A stretch of DNA of 5,010 nucleotides from an uncultured Lachnospiraceae bacterium (GCA_902797015.1 CADBRG010000212.1:1-5010), one strand, 5' to 3'. Positions 1 to 4,932 are shown, counted from the stretch's first letter. Numbers and translations: made by a program. The notes: generated from the sequence alone by a model not told the origin.

Positions 1-11
1 ATCACGGGGAC

Positions 12-27
12 CAGGGGACGGTTCTGT
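12..27 (+). repeat. REP-like 16-bp repeat, copy 1
   Basis: CAGGGGACGGTTCTGT. Its reverse complement recurs at 725-740 with one mismatch. Surrounding bases are also G-rich (GGGGACCAGGGG) and end in a GGTACC-like run. From memory, the ACAGAACCGTCCCC theme resembles dispersed extragenic repeats common in Clostridia and sometimes linked to Y1 (RAYT) transposases. That link is recall, not something the window shows. The copy lies about 40 bp upstream of the broken dehydrogenase gene. Confidence 0.55.
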
Positions 28-67
28 GGTACCCGTTTTCGATAAAAGAAAGGGACAGGAGTTGCGT

Positions 68-457
68 ATGAATACGAATCAAAAAGTCGCCGTCGTCACT
101 GGTGGCGCTTCCGGCATCGGCCGTTGTATTGCTGAGGAGTTTCGTAAGCAGAGCGTCCGGGTTTATGTGATCGACAAGGCACCGGGTGACCATTATGTCG
201 GTGACATTTCTGACAAAGGCGTGCTTGAAGCATTTGCTTCCCATGTGATCAGTGAGGCGGGCTATTGCAGATTTGTGAGCATGTCTTTAACTGCTTTGAC
301 AGTGTGTGCTTTCTATTTTGAAGCAGCGCAAAGGGTAGTTAATGCAGAGTGGGGAGCATTAATGGATATTATGCCATTTATGTCAAAAGTTCTATGGATT
401 TGCGTGCTAATATCCATTTTTATAAATAGCATATCTTTGATCAAACCATCCAGATGA
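68..457 (+). pseudogene. truncated short-chain dehydrogenase/reductase fused to unrelated hydrophobic tail
   Basis: The first ~65 residues are the N-terminal Rossmann half of a classical SDR oxidoreductase. They contain a beta strand (KVAVVTGG), the TGxxxGxG dinucleotide motif at T11-G12-G16-G18, and an acidic residue at the end of beta 2 (VID, D36) that in this family favours NAD(H) over NADP(H). The start at 68 is chosen because AGGAG sits at 57-61, six bases before the ATG. After about residue 65 (SEAG) SDR similarity stops. The NNAG motif, catalytic Ser and YxxxK are all missing, and a normal SDR is about 250 residues against 129 here. The tail (residues ~66-129) is hydrophobic and unrecognised. 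The protein cannot be an active dehydrogenase. I infer a deletion or rearrangement junction near 260-270. The original substrate cannot be told. Confidence 0.75.
281..457 (+). CDS. possible small membrane protein or gene fragment (58 aa)
   Basis: This is the part of the chimeric frame beyond the dehydrogenase homology, from an in-frame ATG. It reads as two hydrophobic stretches (about residues 3-12 and 36-54, the second VLWICVLISIFIN-like) separated by an amphipathic segment with WGALMD, and it ends in KPSR. No family was recognised. The upstream ribosome site is poor (GTGAG, close to the ATG), so independent translation is doubtful. It may be the C-terminal remnant of a membrane protein joined in frame to the SDR fragment. 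It is listed so that the segment is not read as dehydrogenase. Confidence 0.2.
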   Translation: MSLTALTVCAFYFEAAQRVVNAEWGALMDIMPFMSKVLWICVLISIFINSISLIKPSR

Positions 458-580
458 ATCCGACGGCGGTGGACATTGCGTGTGGCTTATTGAGGGTTTA
501 ATTGCGAAATTTCAAATGATAGGATGTTGTGTTGTCATAAAATTGATAAAATTGTGATAAGCACAAAGAAGGTGTTGAAG

Positions 581-748
581 ATGATGCAAATAAGAACAGT
601 GTCCGATTTGAGAAATAAGTTCACAGTAATAGAAAAAGTTATTCAAAGCAGCGATTCGGTATACCCGACAAAGAATGGATATGGATCCATGGTTGTGTTA
701 AGCTTGGATGCTTATTCTAAAATGACAGAACCGCCCCCTGTCTCCTAG
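581..748 (+). pseudogene. C-terminally truncated Phd/YefM-family antitoxin
   Basis: The N-terminal ~50 residues look like a Phd/YefM antitoxin: MQIRTVSDLRNKF opening, then VYPTKNGYGSMVVLS and LDAYSKM, the usual beta-sheet and helix of the DNA-binding, dimerising domain. Family members normally continue for another 30-40 residues with a flexible toxin-neutralising tail. Here only PPPVS follows before the stop, giving 55 residues. The breakpoint coincides with the inverted repeat copy at 725-740, so the last codons come from that repeat. AAGGTG at 569-574 lies six bases before the chosen ATG; an alternative ATG follows at 584. No toxin gene follows. A solo, half-length antitoxin could still bind DNA or be simple debris. 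The fragment differs clearly in sequence from the intact antitoxin at 896, so it is not a recent duplicate. Confidence 0.7.
725..740 (-). repeat. REP-like 16-bp repeat, copy 2 (inverted)
   Basis: ACAGAACCGCCCCCTG on the plus strand, the reverse complement of the copy at 12-27 with 15 of 16 bases identical. It overlaps the 3' end of the truncated antitoxin frame, suggesting that the repeat or a rearrangement at it ended the gene. The two copies lie about 700 bp apart and face each other around the two broken genes. Confidence 0.55.
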
Positions 749-842
749 GAAAACGCAAACAAAACTCGCTCCGAAAATTCCGATTTATAAAAATGGCTAA
801 CTTCTTTTTGAGTGGCAAACACCGTTGCCAATGGAATGAATA

Positions 843-871
843 TTGACGTACAATAAATTGTACGTTATAAT
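843..871 (+). promoter_or_regulatory. promoter of the yefM-yoeB operon
   Basis: TTGACG at 843-848 and TATAAT at 866-871, separated by exactly 17 bp. This is close to the ideal housekeeping sigma consensus. It ends 24 bases before the yefM start and 9 bases before its ribosome site, so the leader is short. Confidence 0.85.
846..865. promoter_or_regulatory. palindromic operator in the toxin-antitoxin promoter
   Basis: ACGTACAAT, two A residues, then ATTGTACGT: a perfect 9+9 bp inverted repeat. It begins inside the -35 box and ends at the base before the -10 box, so a bound repressor would block RNA polymerase. The E. coli YefM-YoeB complex binds palindromes with a TGTACA core, and each arm here contains a five-of-six match (TGTACG/CGTACA). 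Binding by the YefM or YefM-YoeB of this operon is inferred. Confidence 0.75.
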
Positions 872-895
872 ATGCCTGAGAGGAGGGTTGTTATT

Positions 896-1156
896 ATGTT
901 GGCAGTTAACTATTCTCAATTCAGGGATAAGATGAAAGCACATATGGATATGGTGACAGAAGATTTTGAAACCGTTATTGTCACCCGGAAGACAAAGAAT
1001 GTTGTTATGATTTCTGAGGATGCCTATAACAATTTGCTTGAAAATGCTTACATTATGAGAGAGAAGGCAAATTATGATTGGCTGATGGAATCCAAGAGCC
1101 AGTTAGAAGCAGGAAAGTCAAAACAGCATGATTTGATTGAGGTGGCTGATGAATAA
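896..1156 (+). CDS. yefM: YefM/Phd-family antitoxin
   Basis: Antitoxin of a type II module: it should bind and neutralise the YoeB-type toxin encoded next and repress their shared promoter. The 86-residue product opens with MLAVNYSQFRDKMKAHMDMV, followed by ETVIVTRKTKNVVMIS and EDAYNNLLE, the beta-rich N-terminal DNA-binding and dimerising domain of YefM. An acidic, helical C-terminal part (residues ~55-86) matches the toxin-wrapping tail. Length is normal for the family. The start at 896 is set by AGGAGG at 881-886; an in-frame ATG at 872 lies at the -10 box and upstream of that ribosome site. The stop overlaps the toxin start by 8 bases, as usual in translationally coupled modules. Regulation is probably by the palindrome at 846-865. 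The gene appears intact. Confidence 0.92.
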   Translation: MLAVNYSQFRDKMKAHMDMVTEDFETVIVTRKTKNVVMISEDAYNNLLENAYIMREKANYDWLMESKSQLEAGKSKQHDLIEVADE

Positions 1157-1412
1157 GAACTTCACGGATAACGGATGGAAGGATTATACATATTGGCAGA
1201 CAGAAGACCGAAAAACGTTGAAGCGCATTAACAATCTGATCAAGGACATTGAACGCAATGGGAATGAAGGTATCGGAAAGCCAGAGCCATTGACAGGCGA
1301 TTTGTCCGGATTCTGGAGTAGGCGGATCAATGAGAAGGACAGGCTGATTTATCAGATTGACGGAGATACAGTCAATATTCTGGCATGTCGGTATCATTAT
1401 AATGACAGATGA
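1149..1412 (+). CDS. yoeB: YoeB/Txe-family mRNA interferase toxin
   Basis: Ribosome-dependent endoribonuclease of the RelE/YoeB fold that cleaves mRNA in the ribosomal A site and halts translation until bound by its antitoxin. The product has 87 residues against 84 in E. coli YoeB. The family signatures GKPEPL, LSGFWSRRI and CRYHY are all present. The residues that matter for catalysis in E. coli YoeB fall at the same numbers: E46, R65, H83 and Y84. The toxin therefore looks active. The ATG at 1149 is preferred because it gives this register and overlaps the antitoxin stop by 8 bases; a TTG at 1137 would add four unconserved residues. It lacks a strong ribosome site of its own, consistent with coupling to yefM translation. 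Its last codons overlap a possible downstream small frame at 1402. Confidence 0.95.
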   Translation: MNKNFTDNGWKDYTYWQTEDRKTLKRINNLIKDIERNGNEGIGKPEPLTGDLSGFWSRRINEKDRLIYQIDGDTVNILACRYHYNDR

Positions 1413-1595
1413 TAAGCGCAAGGAGGCTATGAGTCAGTACCTTAAAAAAGAAACATGTCGCCAAAATGTCTACATAATCTGCAAAACTCACTGGAATACG
1501 TGGAATATGTGAAAAAGCACCACAAAATCTGCGCATTTTTAAATGAGGCGGATACAATATGTAGTTTGTTTTATCGAGATGGAGTAATCGCGTAA
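1402..1595 (+). pseudogene. possible small third cistron with a frameshift at an A6 run
   Basis: An ATG at 1402, overlapping the toxin's last codons, opens a frame reading MTDDKRKEAMSQYLKK before continuing to a stop at 1510-1512 (36 aa). At the run of six A (1444-1449) a -1 shift would instead enter another open frame. That frame contains its own ATG at 1455 and reads EYVEYVKKHHKICAFLNEAD, ending at 1593-1595. The joined product would be about 64 residues. AGGAGG at 1421-1426 is only two bases from an internal ATG at 1429, so it is not well placed. No family was recognised. It could be a decayed gene, programmed slippage or chance; decay is the simplest reading. Confidence 0.25.
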
Positions 1596-1602
1596 ACTAC
1601 GA

Positions 1603-1676
1603 GCCGCGCGAAGACATAAAATACAGGCTTAGGGAGCTTGCTCCCAAAAGCCTGTATTTTTATGTCTTCATGCGGC
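1603..1676. terminator. 74-nt stem-loop, probable bidirectional terminator
   Basis: This lies in the gene-free stretch 1413-1761, apart from the weak small ORF above. Arms pair from GCCGC (1603-1607) with GCGGC (1672-1676). They continue through GAAGACATAAAATACAGGC on the left against its complement up to 1669, with a single bulged T, and close with GGGAG/CTCCC around a CTTG loop (1637-1640). A/T-rich stem segments next to the GC core give U-runs in either direction, so it can end transcription both from the toxin side and from the repair gene on the minus strand. Its length exceeds an ordinary terminator and would also suit a dispersed repeat. Confidence 0.7.
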
Positions 1677-1690
1677 GACAGCCGCGTTGA

Positions 1691-1711
1691 GGTTGCCTCT
1701 GGGAGGCAACC
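1691..1711. repeat. 9-bp hairpin in structured intergenic region
   Basis: GGTTGCCTC, a 3-base loop, then GAGGCAACC: a perfect stem of nine pairs. No U-run follows, so it is not by itself a terminator. It belongs to a run of adjacent hairpins from 1603 to 1755 and may be part of the same repeat unit or RNA structure. Confidence 0.6.
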
Positions 1712-1721
1712 GAAGTGGCGA

Positions 1722-1758
1722 GAAACACTGAAAGGTCGCTTAAACAGCGGGTTTCTTT
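1722..1758 (+). terminator. weak stem-loop followed by T-rich run
   Basis: GAAAC (1722-1726) can pair with GTTTC (1751-1755), with an inner CGCT/AGCG pair (1737-1740 with 1746-1749), followed by TTTATTT. It could act on plus-strand transcripts arriving at the 3' end of the convergent repair gene. The stem is broken by an unpaired stretch, so this is tentative. Confidence 0.3.
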
Positions 1759-1761
1759 ATT

Positions 1762-2451
1762 TCAGCTCTTAATTTTCAGACTTTTCAAGTATTCTTTTTG
1801 CTCCGCCGAAACCCGGTAGCTTTCTCTGGCTTTCTGGATCGCCTTGTTATGCGTCCAGGGAGCCAGTTTTTTCTGCTCCAGATACGGCAAAACCGCATCA
1901 TATTGTTTGGCCAGAGCGGTGGCAAAGTACCAGGCGATCATCATGTTGATGTAATATTCTTCTGAACGGATGCCAGCCACCAGCTCCAGGTATTCCGGGT
2001 CAAAGTCATCATCGAGGAAATGCTGCATCAGCATACCGATGCCAAACCGCACAGTATAGGTCTCCTCTGATCTGATCCAGGTTTGGATGTGGGAAAGCAG
2101 CTCCTGCTTATGCTTTTTGAAGACTTTCGGAGAGAGCTGGTCACAGGTGGCCCAGTTATTGATGAATGGCAGGAACTTTTCTGTCTGTGCAATGCATTTT
2201 TTATAATCCTTTATCTCTGAGATCAGGAATGCATGCAGCTGGTTTTCATCAAAATATTCATGTGGCAGACTAGTCAGGAATTCAGTAATGTCTGGATCTT
2301 TTGAGAGTTCTTTAGCCAGCTTGCGAAGTGCAGGCGTGCGGACCCCGATCATCGTCTTTGGATCGATCGTCGGGATCAGCTTTACCTGAAAATCCCGATA
2401 GGGTTCGTCCTGTAAGGAAAAGAGTCTTTGTTTGATTTCCTCGGTGATCAT
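1762..2451 (-). CDS. AlkD-like DNA alkylation repair protein
   Basis: A member of the HEAT-like-repeat DNA glycosylase family (AlkC/AlkD superfamily), which removes positively charged alkylated bases such as N3- and N7-alkylpurines without flipping the base. It acts in the cytoplasm on DNA. The product has 229 residues; B. cereus AlkD has 237. Near the start it carries YRDFQVKLIPTID and GVRTPALRKLAKEL, typical of this group. Residues fitting AlkD's key W109, D113, R148 and W187 appear to be W100 and D104 (NNWATCD), R135 (TVRFG) and W174 (MIAWYF). The spacing within each pair matches AlkD (4 and 39 residues); this is my alignment by eye. The start at 2451 is preferred because AAGGGAG lies just upstream; ATGs at 2466 and 2472 would add 5 or 7 residues and have weaker ribosome sites. 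The gene diverges from the phosphodiesterase gene and looks intact. Confidence 0.9.
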   Translation of the reverse strand: MITEEIKQRLFSLQDEPYRDFQVKLIPTIDPKTMIGVRTPALRKLAKELSKDPDITEFLTSLPHEYFDENQLHAFLISEIKDYKKCIAQTEKFLPFINNWATCDQLSPKVFKKHKQELLSHIQTWIRSEETYTVRFGIGMLMQHFLDDDFDPEYLELVAGIRSEEYYINMMIAWYFATALAKQYDAVLPYLEQKKLAPWTHNKAIQKARESYRVSAEQKEYLKSLKIKS

Positions 2452-2516
2452 GATTCTCCCTTTCATTCTCATCTTTCACATTTTATGGTTTGCAACAGCA
2501 GCCATTTCTTGTTCAA

Positions 2517-2546
2517 ACCTTAGCGTAGAAGCGCCGGATTTGTCAA
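2517..2546 (-). promoter_or_regulatory. tentative promoter for the alkylation repair gene
   Basis: On the minus strand a perfect TTGACA (2546-2541) is followed after 18 bp by TAAGGT (2522-2517), a poor -10 match. The spot is right, about 65 bases upstream of the start, but the weak -10 keeps confidence low. Confidence 0.3.
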
Positions 2547-2566
2547 GAATGTCAGGGTTGGATGAC

Positions 2567-2595
2567 TTGAGAAATCCGTTCAGAGAGAGTACAAT
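2567..2595 (+). promoter_or_regulatory. promoter for the phosphodiesterase gene
   Basis: TTGAGA (2567-2572) and TACAAT (2590-2595) with a 17-bp spacer, each five of six to consensus. The start codon is 45 bases further on, leaving room for a short leader. AGGTGAG at 2626-2632 is the ribosome site. Confidence 0.65.
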
Positions 2596-2640
2596 AATAA
2601 AAACAGAAGTTTTGTAAAATGTGTCAGGTGAGATAAAAAG

Positions 2641-3507
2641 ATGAGACCCGTATTGATCATAATTTTGGTATTGATCGCGGCGTACTTGTTTATGGTCTGC
2701 CCGAATGTCAATCCAAAACGAAAAAAGAGATTACGTCCATTCACAGAAACCTTTGTGGCGCACAGAGGCTATTTTGATAATGCGTCAAATGCCCCTGAGA
2801 ACTCCCTTGCGGCTTTTTCGAAGGCAGTTGATCATGGATTTGCAGTAGAGTTGGATGTCCAGCTGACTGTAGATGGGAAGCTTGTGGTTTTTCAGGATGC
2901 AGATTTAAAGCGCATGTGTGGAGATGACAGGATTTTACGGGAATGTACCTATGAAGAACTGCAACAGCTGACACTGGTGAACTCGCAGGAAAAGATCCCG
3001 CTGTTCTCTGAGGTGCTGTCGGTCATTGATGAAAAAGTGCCGATGGTGATTGAGATAAAGGGAGAGTTTGAACCGGATGTGATCGCCATGCATCTTGCAG
3101 AAGAGATGGAAGGATATCAGGGGATTTACTGCATCGAATCGTTCCGGCCGAAGGCACTGATGTGGTATCGAAGGAATCATCCGGAGGTTTTGCGCGGACA
3201 GTTATCAACAGATGTTTTCCGGGATAAGGAAGGAAAGCGGCTGAATCCGATCGTAAAATTTGTCGGGACCAATATGATGTGTAACTTCCTCGCAAAGCCG
3301 GATTTTATCGCTTATAACCATAACCATGTGACACAGCCGGCATTCCTGTTATGCTGCTGGATGTTTCCTGTCATGCGGTTTGCATGGACGATTAAGGATC
3401 AAAGAGAGCTCGGACGGGCCAGAAAATTTTTCCATGTATTTATCTTTGATAGTTTTAATCCTCTTGCAGGAAGAGGAGGACGGCCGGCAAAAAAATATAA
3501 TGCGTAA
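2641..3507 (+). CDS. membrane-anchored glycerophosphodiester phosphodiesterase-like protein (GDPD family)
   Basis: GDPD enzymes hydrolyse glycerophosphodiesters to glycerol-3-phosphate and an alcohol in a TIM-barrel fold. Residues 4-20 form one hydrophobic segment followed by a basic patch (KRKKR, 26-30). By the positive-inside rule this suggests the catalytic domain faces the cytoplasm. No lipobox is visible at C20. Family landmarks in order are HRG (H41-R42), PEN (E53), the metal-binding pair E70 and D72 (ELDVQ), a third likely metal ligand E138 (IEIK), and the late AWT (W249). At residue 85 the usual VVFHD reads VVFQD: the second catalytic His is Gln, encoded by CAG at 2893-2895. Activity may therefore be lost or altered. 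Length (288) is normal for a membrane-anchored member. It has its own promoter and a terminator just after the stop. The GDPD fold is secure; a working enzyme is not. Confidence 0.9.
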   Translation: MRPVLIIILVLIAAYLFMVCPNVNPKRKKRLRPFTETFVAHRGYFDNASNAPENSLAAFSKAVDHGFAVELDVQLTVDGKLVVFQDADLKRMCGDDRILRECTYEELQQLTLVNSQEKIPLFSEVLSVIDEKVPMVIEIKGEFEPDVIAMHLAEEMEGYQGIYCIESFRPKALMWYRRNHPEVLRGQLSTDVFRDKEGKRLNPIVKFVGTNMMCNFLAKPDFIAYNHNHVTQPAFLLCCWMFPVMRFAWTIKDQRELGRARKFFHVFIFDSFNPLAGRGGRPAKKYNA

Positions 3508-3512
3508 AAAAG

Positions 3513-3548
3513 GACCTTGCATCAGTACTCTGATGCAAGGTCTTTTTT
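3513..3548. terminator. bidirectional Rho-independent terminator
   Basis: A perfect 13-bp stem, GACCTTGCATCAG (3513-3525) with its complement (3530-3542), around a TACT loop. It is followed by TTTTTT on the plus strand, and a run of six A before it gives a U-run on the minus strand. It sits between the convergent phosphodiesterase and flavoprotein genes, 5 bases past one stop and about 11 from the other, and serves both. Confidence 0.95.
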
Positions 3549-3559
3549 GAGGGAAGAGC

Positions 3560-4519
3560 TTATTTTGCAATTTCCACTGTCGGGAACTTGAGCTCTTTGT
3601 ATTTTGCCATTCTCTCTTTTGCAACATCCTGATTCTGCATGAAATGGATTCTTGTCTGAACGATTTCTTCAAGATGTTTCTCGCGGCATTCGTTAACATT
3701 TCTGTCGCGGCAGAGTCCGTCCGGAGCCAGAACGAATTTCGCTTTGCCATTCTCATCTTTTACGATGTCACCGCCTGCGCCGCAGACTGCGCATTCGAAC
3801 GGCCACTGAATGCCATCCCAGTGTACTTCACCTTCCATGATCAGGTCGCTGTGGCAGTTCGGGCACAGACCCTGATCCGGATCGCCGAGCCATGTACGCT
3901 CTTCAACCGGTGTCTGGATCGCTTTTACAACGTTCTCACCGAGTTTATGTGCGCGTGCGATCTGGTCATCCTTTAACAGAACGTTGCCCGGACGGCCGTT
4001 TCTGGTGGAAAGGAACTTATCGATAACGATCGTGGACTGTGTGAACATGGTTGCGGAGATGGTGTCAAGTGCAAGTCCCTGCCAGTCTTTGCAGGAGCCG
4101 CCGACTGCCATGATGCCTGCAACCTGGTGCGGATCTTCTTTGACCTTTCCAATCTTTAACAGGAAGGAAAGCTCATACGCAAGGAAGCGATGTGTGAAGC
4201 GTGTATAGATCGAAGTCGGCATCAGATCATAGGTCGGTACGCCGATGACCAGACCGTTGCAGGTCTGCATCTCTGTAATCAGTGCGTCAACATCATCTTT
4301 GTCTTTCAGGACGCATCCGTTGTATTCGCCCTTGCCCATTGCGACATTTCCCATGCTCATGGTACAGCCTTCGCATCCTGTACACGGAAGGATGTTGTAA
4401 TCAAACAGGTTGATCATAACAACTTCTGCGCCGGCTTCCTGGCAGGCAAGCAGAGCCTCTTTTACTAAAATTTCACTGTTTCCGTTGTGGCGTCCTGCCA
4501 CGATACCCATTACTTTCAT
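3560..4519 (-). CDS. flavodoxin-fold FMN reductase-like protein with Cys cluster and zinc ribbon
   Basis: A probable cytoplasmic redox flavoprotein of 319 residues; its substrate is unknown. Residues 1-~200 follow the NADPH-dependent FMN reductase/flavodoxin pattern: beta strand MKVMGIVAG, a phosphate-binding loop GRHNGNSEI (9-17), and VIGVPTYDLMPTSIYTRF (91-108), where such proteins contact the flavin. A cluster C46-x2-C49-x2-C52 with C69 further on resembles the Cys motifs of iron-sulfur flavoproteins (Isf) and may hold an Fe-S centre. A C-terminal domain has C219-x2-C222 and C243-x2-C246, a zinc-ribbon or rubredoxin-like pair, then a helical tail. This is longer than simple flavin reductases (~180-200 aa). 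The start at 4519 has AAGGAGG eight bases upstream; an ATG at 4546 lies beyond that site. It is transcribed alone, divergent from a LysR-type gene that probably controlled it. Confidence 0.85.
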   Translation of the reverse strand: MKVMGIVAGRHNGNSEILVKEALLACQEAGAEVVMINLFDYNILPCTGCEGCTMSMGNVAMGKGEYNGCVLKDKDDVDALITEMQTCNGLVIGVPTYDLMPTSIYTRFTHRFLAYELSFLLKIGKVKEDPHQVAGIMAVGGSCKDWQGLALDTISATMFTQSTIVIDKFLSTRNGRPGNVLLKDDQIARAHKLGENVVKAIQTPVEERTWLGDPDQGLCPNCHSDLIMEGEVHWDGIQWPFECAVCGAGGDIVKDENGKAKFVLAPDGLCRDRNVNECREKHLEEIVQTRIHFMQNQDVAKERMAKYKELKFPTVEIAK

Positions 4520-4655
4520 ACCTGTGTCCTCCTTTATGAATCCCACTTAAATCAAACGGCATCTCTCATCTGATAACCGTTTATGTTCATATAAAATATT
4601 AACATAGGGCCAAAATGAAAAAAAGCGAAGAATCCAATCCGAGCAAAGAAGTCTT

Positions 4656-4669
4656 TTATAACGTTATAA
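4656..4669. promoter_or_regulatory. palindrome, candidate LysR-type regulator site
   Basis: TTATAACGTTATAA is a perfect 14-bp palindrome in the region between the divergent flavoprotein and LysR genes. LysR-type proteins typically bind A/T-rich dyads of the T-N11-A kind in such positions. Its centre is 29 bp from that of the second palindrome, so a tetramer could span both. Assignment to this LysR is inferred from position. Confidence 0.5.
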
Positions 4670-4685
4670 CATTTGGTAATGAAAA

Positions 4686-4697
4686 ACTTGCGCAAGT
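4686..4697. promoter_or_regulatory. second palindrome overlapping the lysR promoter
   Basis: ACTTGCGCAAGT is a perfect 12-bp palindrome, extended with A/T pairs beyond one mismatch on each side. It overlaps the proposed -35 of the LysR gene, so binding here would give autorepression, common for this family. Confidence 0.45.
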
Positions 4698-4716
4698 GTT
4701 ATGACAATGATACCAT
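4688..4716 (+). promoter_or_regulatory. tentative promoter of the LysR-type gene
   Basis: TTGCGC (4688-4693), a 17-bp spacer, then TACCAT (4711-4716). Both boxes are weak, as is usual for regulators held at low level. The start codon is 38 bases downstream. Confidence 0.35.
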
Positions 4717-4753
4717 ATGATTAACATAAAAAATGTATGTAGAGGGAAAAACG

Positions 4754-4927
4754 ATGACGTTTAATCAGATTAAATATTTTATCAAAGTGGCGGAATGTTT
4801 AAGCTTCACAGAGGCCGCAAGAAGTCTGTTTATCACACAGCCGGCGTTAAGCCGTCAGATCGCGGTTATGGAAGAGGAACTTGGGACACCGCTTTTTATC
4901 CGAGAAAAAAAGCGCCTGAAGCTGTGA
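4754..4927 (+). pseudogene. LysR-type transcriptional regulator, truncated by an insertion sequence
   Basis: The 57 residues form the complete N-terminal winged helix-turn-helix of a LysR-type regulator: FNQIKYFIKVAE, then SFTEAARSLFITQPALSRQI and EEELGTPLFIREKK. Normal family members run to about 290-300 residues and would continue with TPAG, the linker helix and the effector-binding domain. All of that is missing here. The frame reaches the end of the insertion sequence, whose TGA follows the CTG codon directly. The start at 4754 is chosen because GAGGG (4742-4746) precedes it; an ATG at 4733 lies upstream of that site and would add seven atypical residues. The product could still bind DNA weakly but lacks inducer sensing and tetramerisation. 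Whether the rest of the gene survives beyond the IS cannot be seen. Its likely target is the divergent flavoprotein gene. Confidence 0.9.
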
Positions 4928-4932
4928 TATGC

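Noticed and set aside
2..244. Minus-strand open frame opposite the dehydrogenase fragment
   Set aside because: It overlaps recognisable SDR codons on the other strand, shows no family features and has no convincing ribosome site.
454..501. 15-residue frame MNPTAVDIACGLLRV after the SDR chimera
   Set aside because: Too short, no ribosome site and no recognised family. The stretch 458-580 otherwise shows nothing I can name.
538..560. TTGTCA (532-537) with TGATAA 17 bp later as a promoter for the truncated antitoxin
   Set aside because: The -10 matches consensus at only two of six bases.
813..830. TGGCAA/TTGCCA small inverted repeat upstream of the toxin-antitoxin promoter
   Set aside because: A 6-bp stem with a 6-base loop is easily chance, has no T-run, and is unrelated to the operator palindrome.
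872..895. Earlier ATG for the antitoxin
   Set aside because: It lies at the -10 box and before the AGGAGG that clearly serves the ATG at 896.
1053..1421. Minus-strand open frame opposite yoeB
   Set aside because: Shadow of a gene whose catalytic residues and register match E. coli YoeB.
2741..3295. Three minus-strand open frames inside the phosphodiesterase gene
   Set aside because: The plus-strand frame carries the GDPD motifs. The opposite frames have Cys/His/Ser-rich random composition and no start signals.
3349..4468. Plus- and minus-strand open frames overlapping the flavoprotein gene
   Set aside because: Shadows of the 319-residue flavoprotein frame, which has clear motifs and a strong ribosome site.
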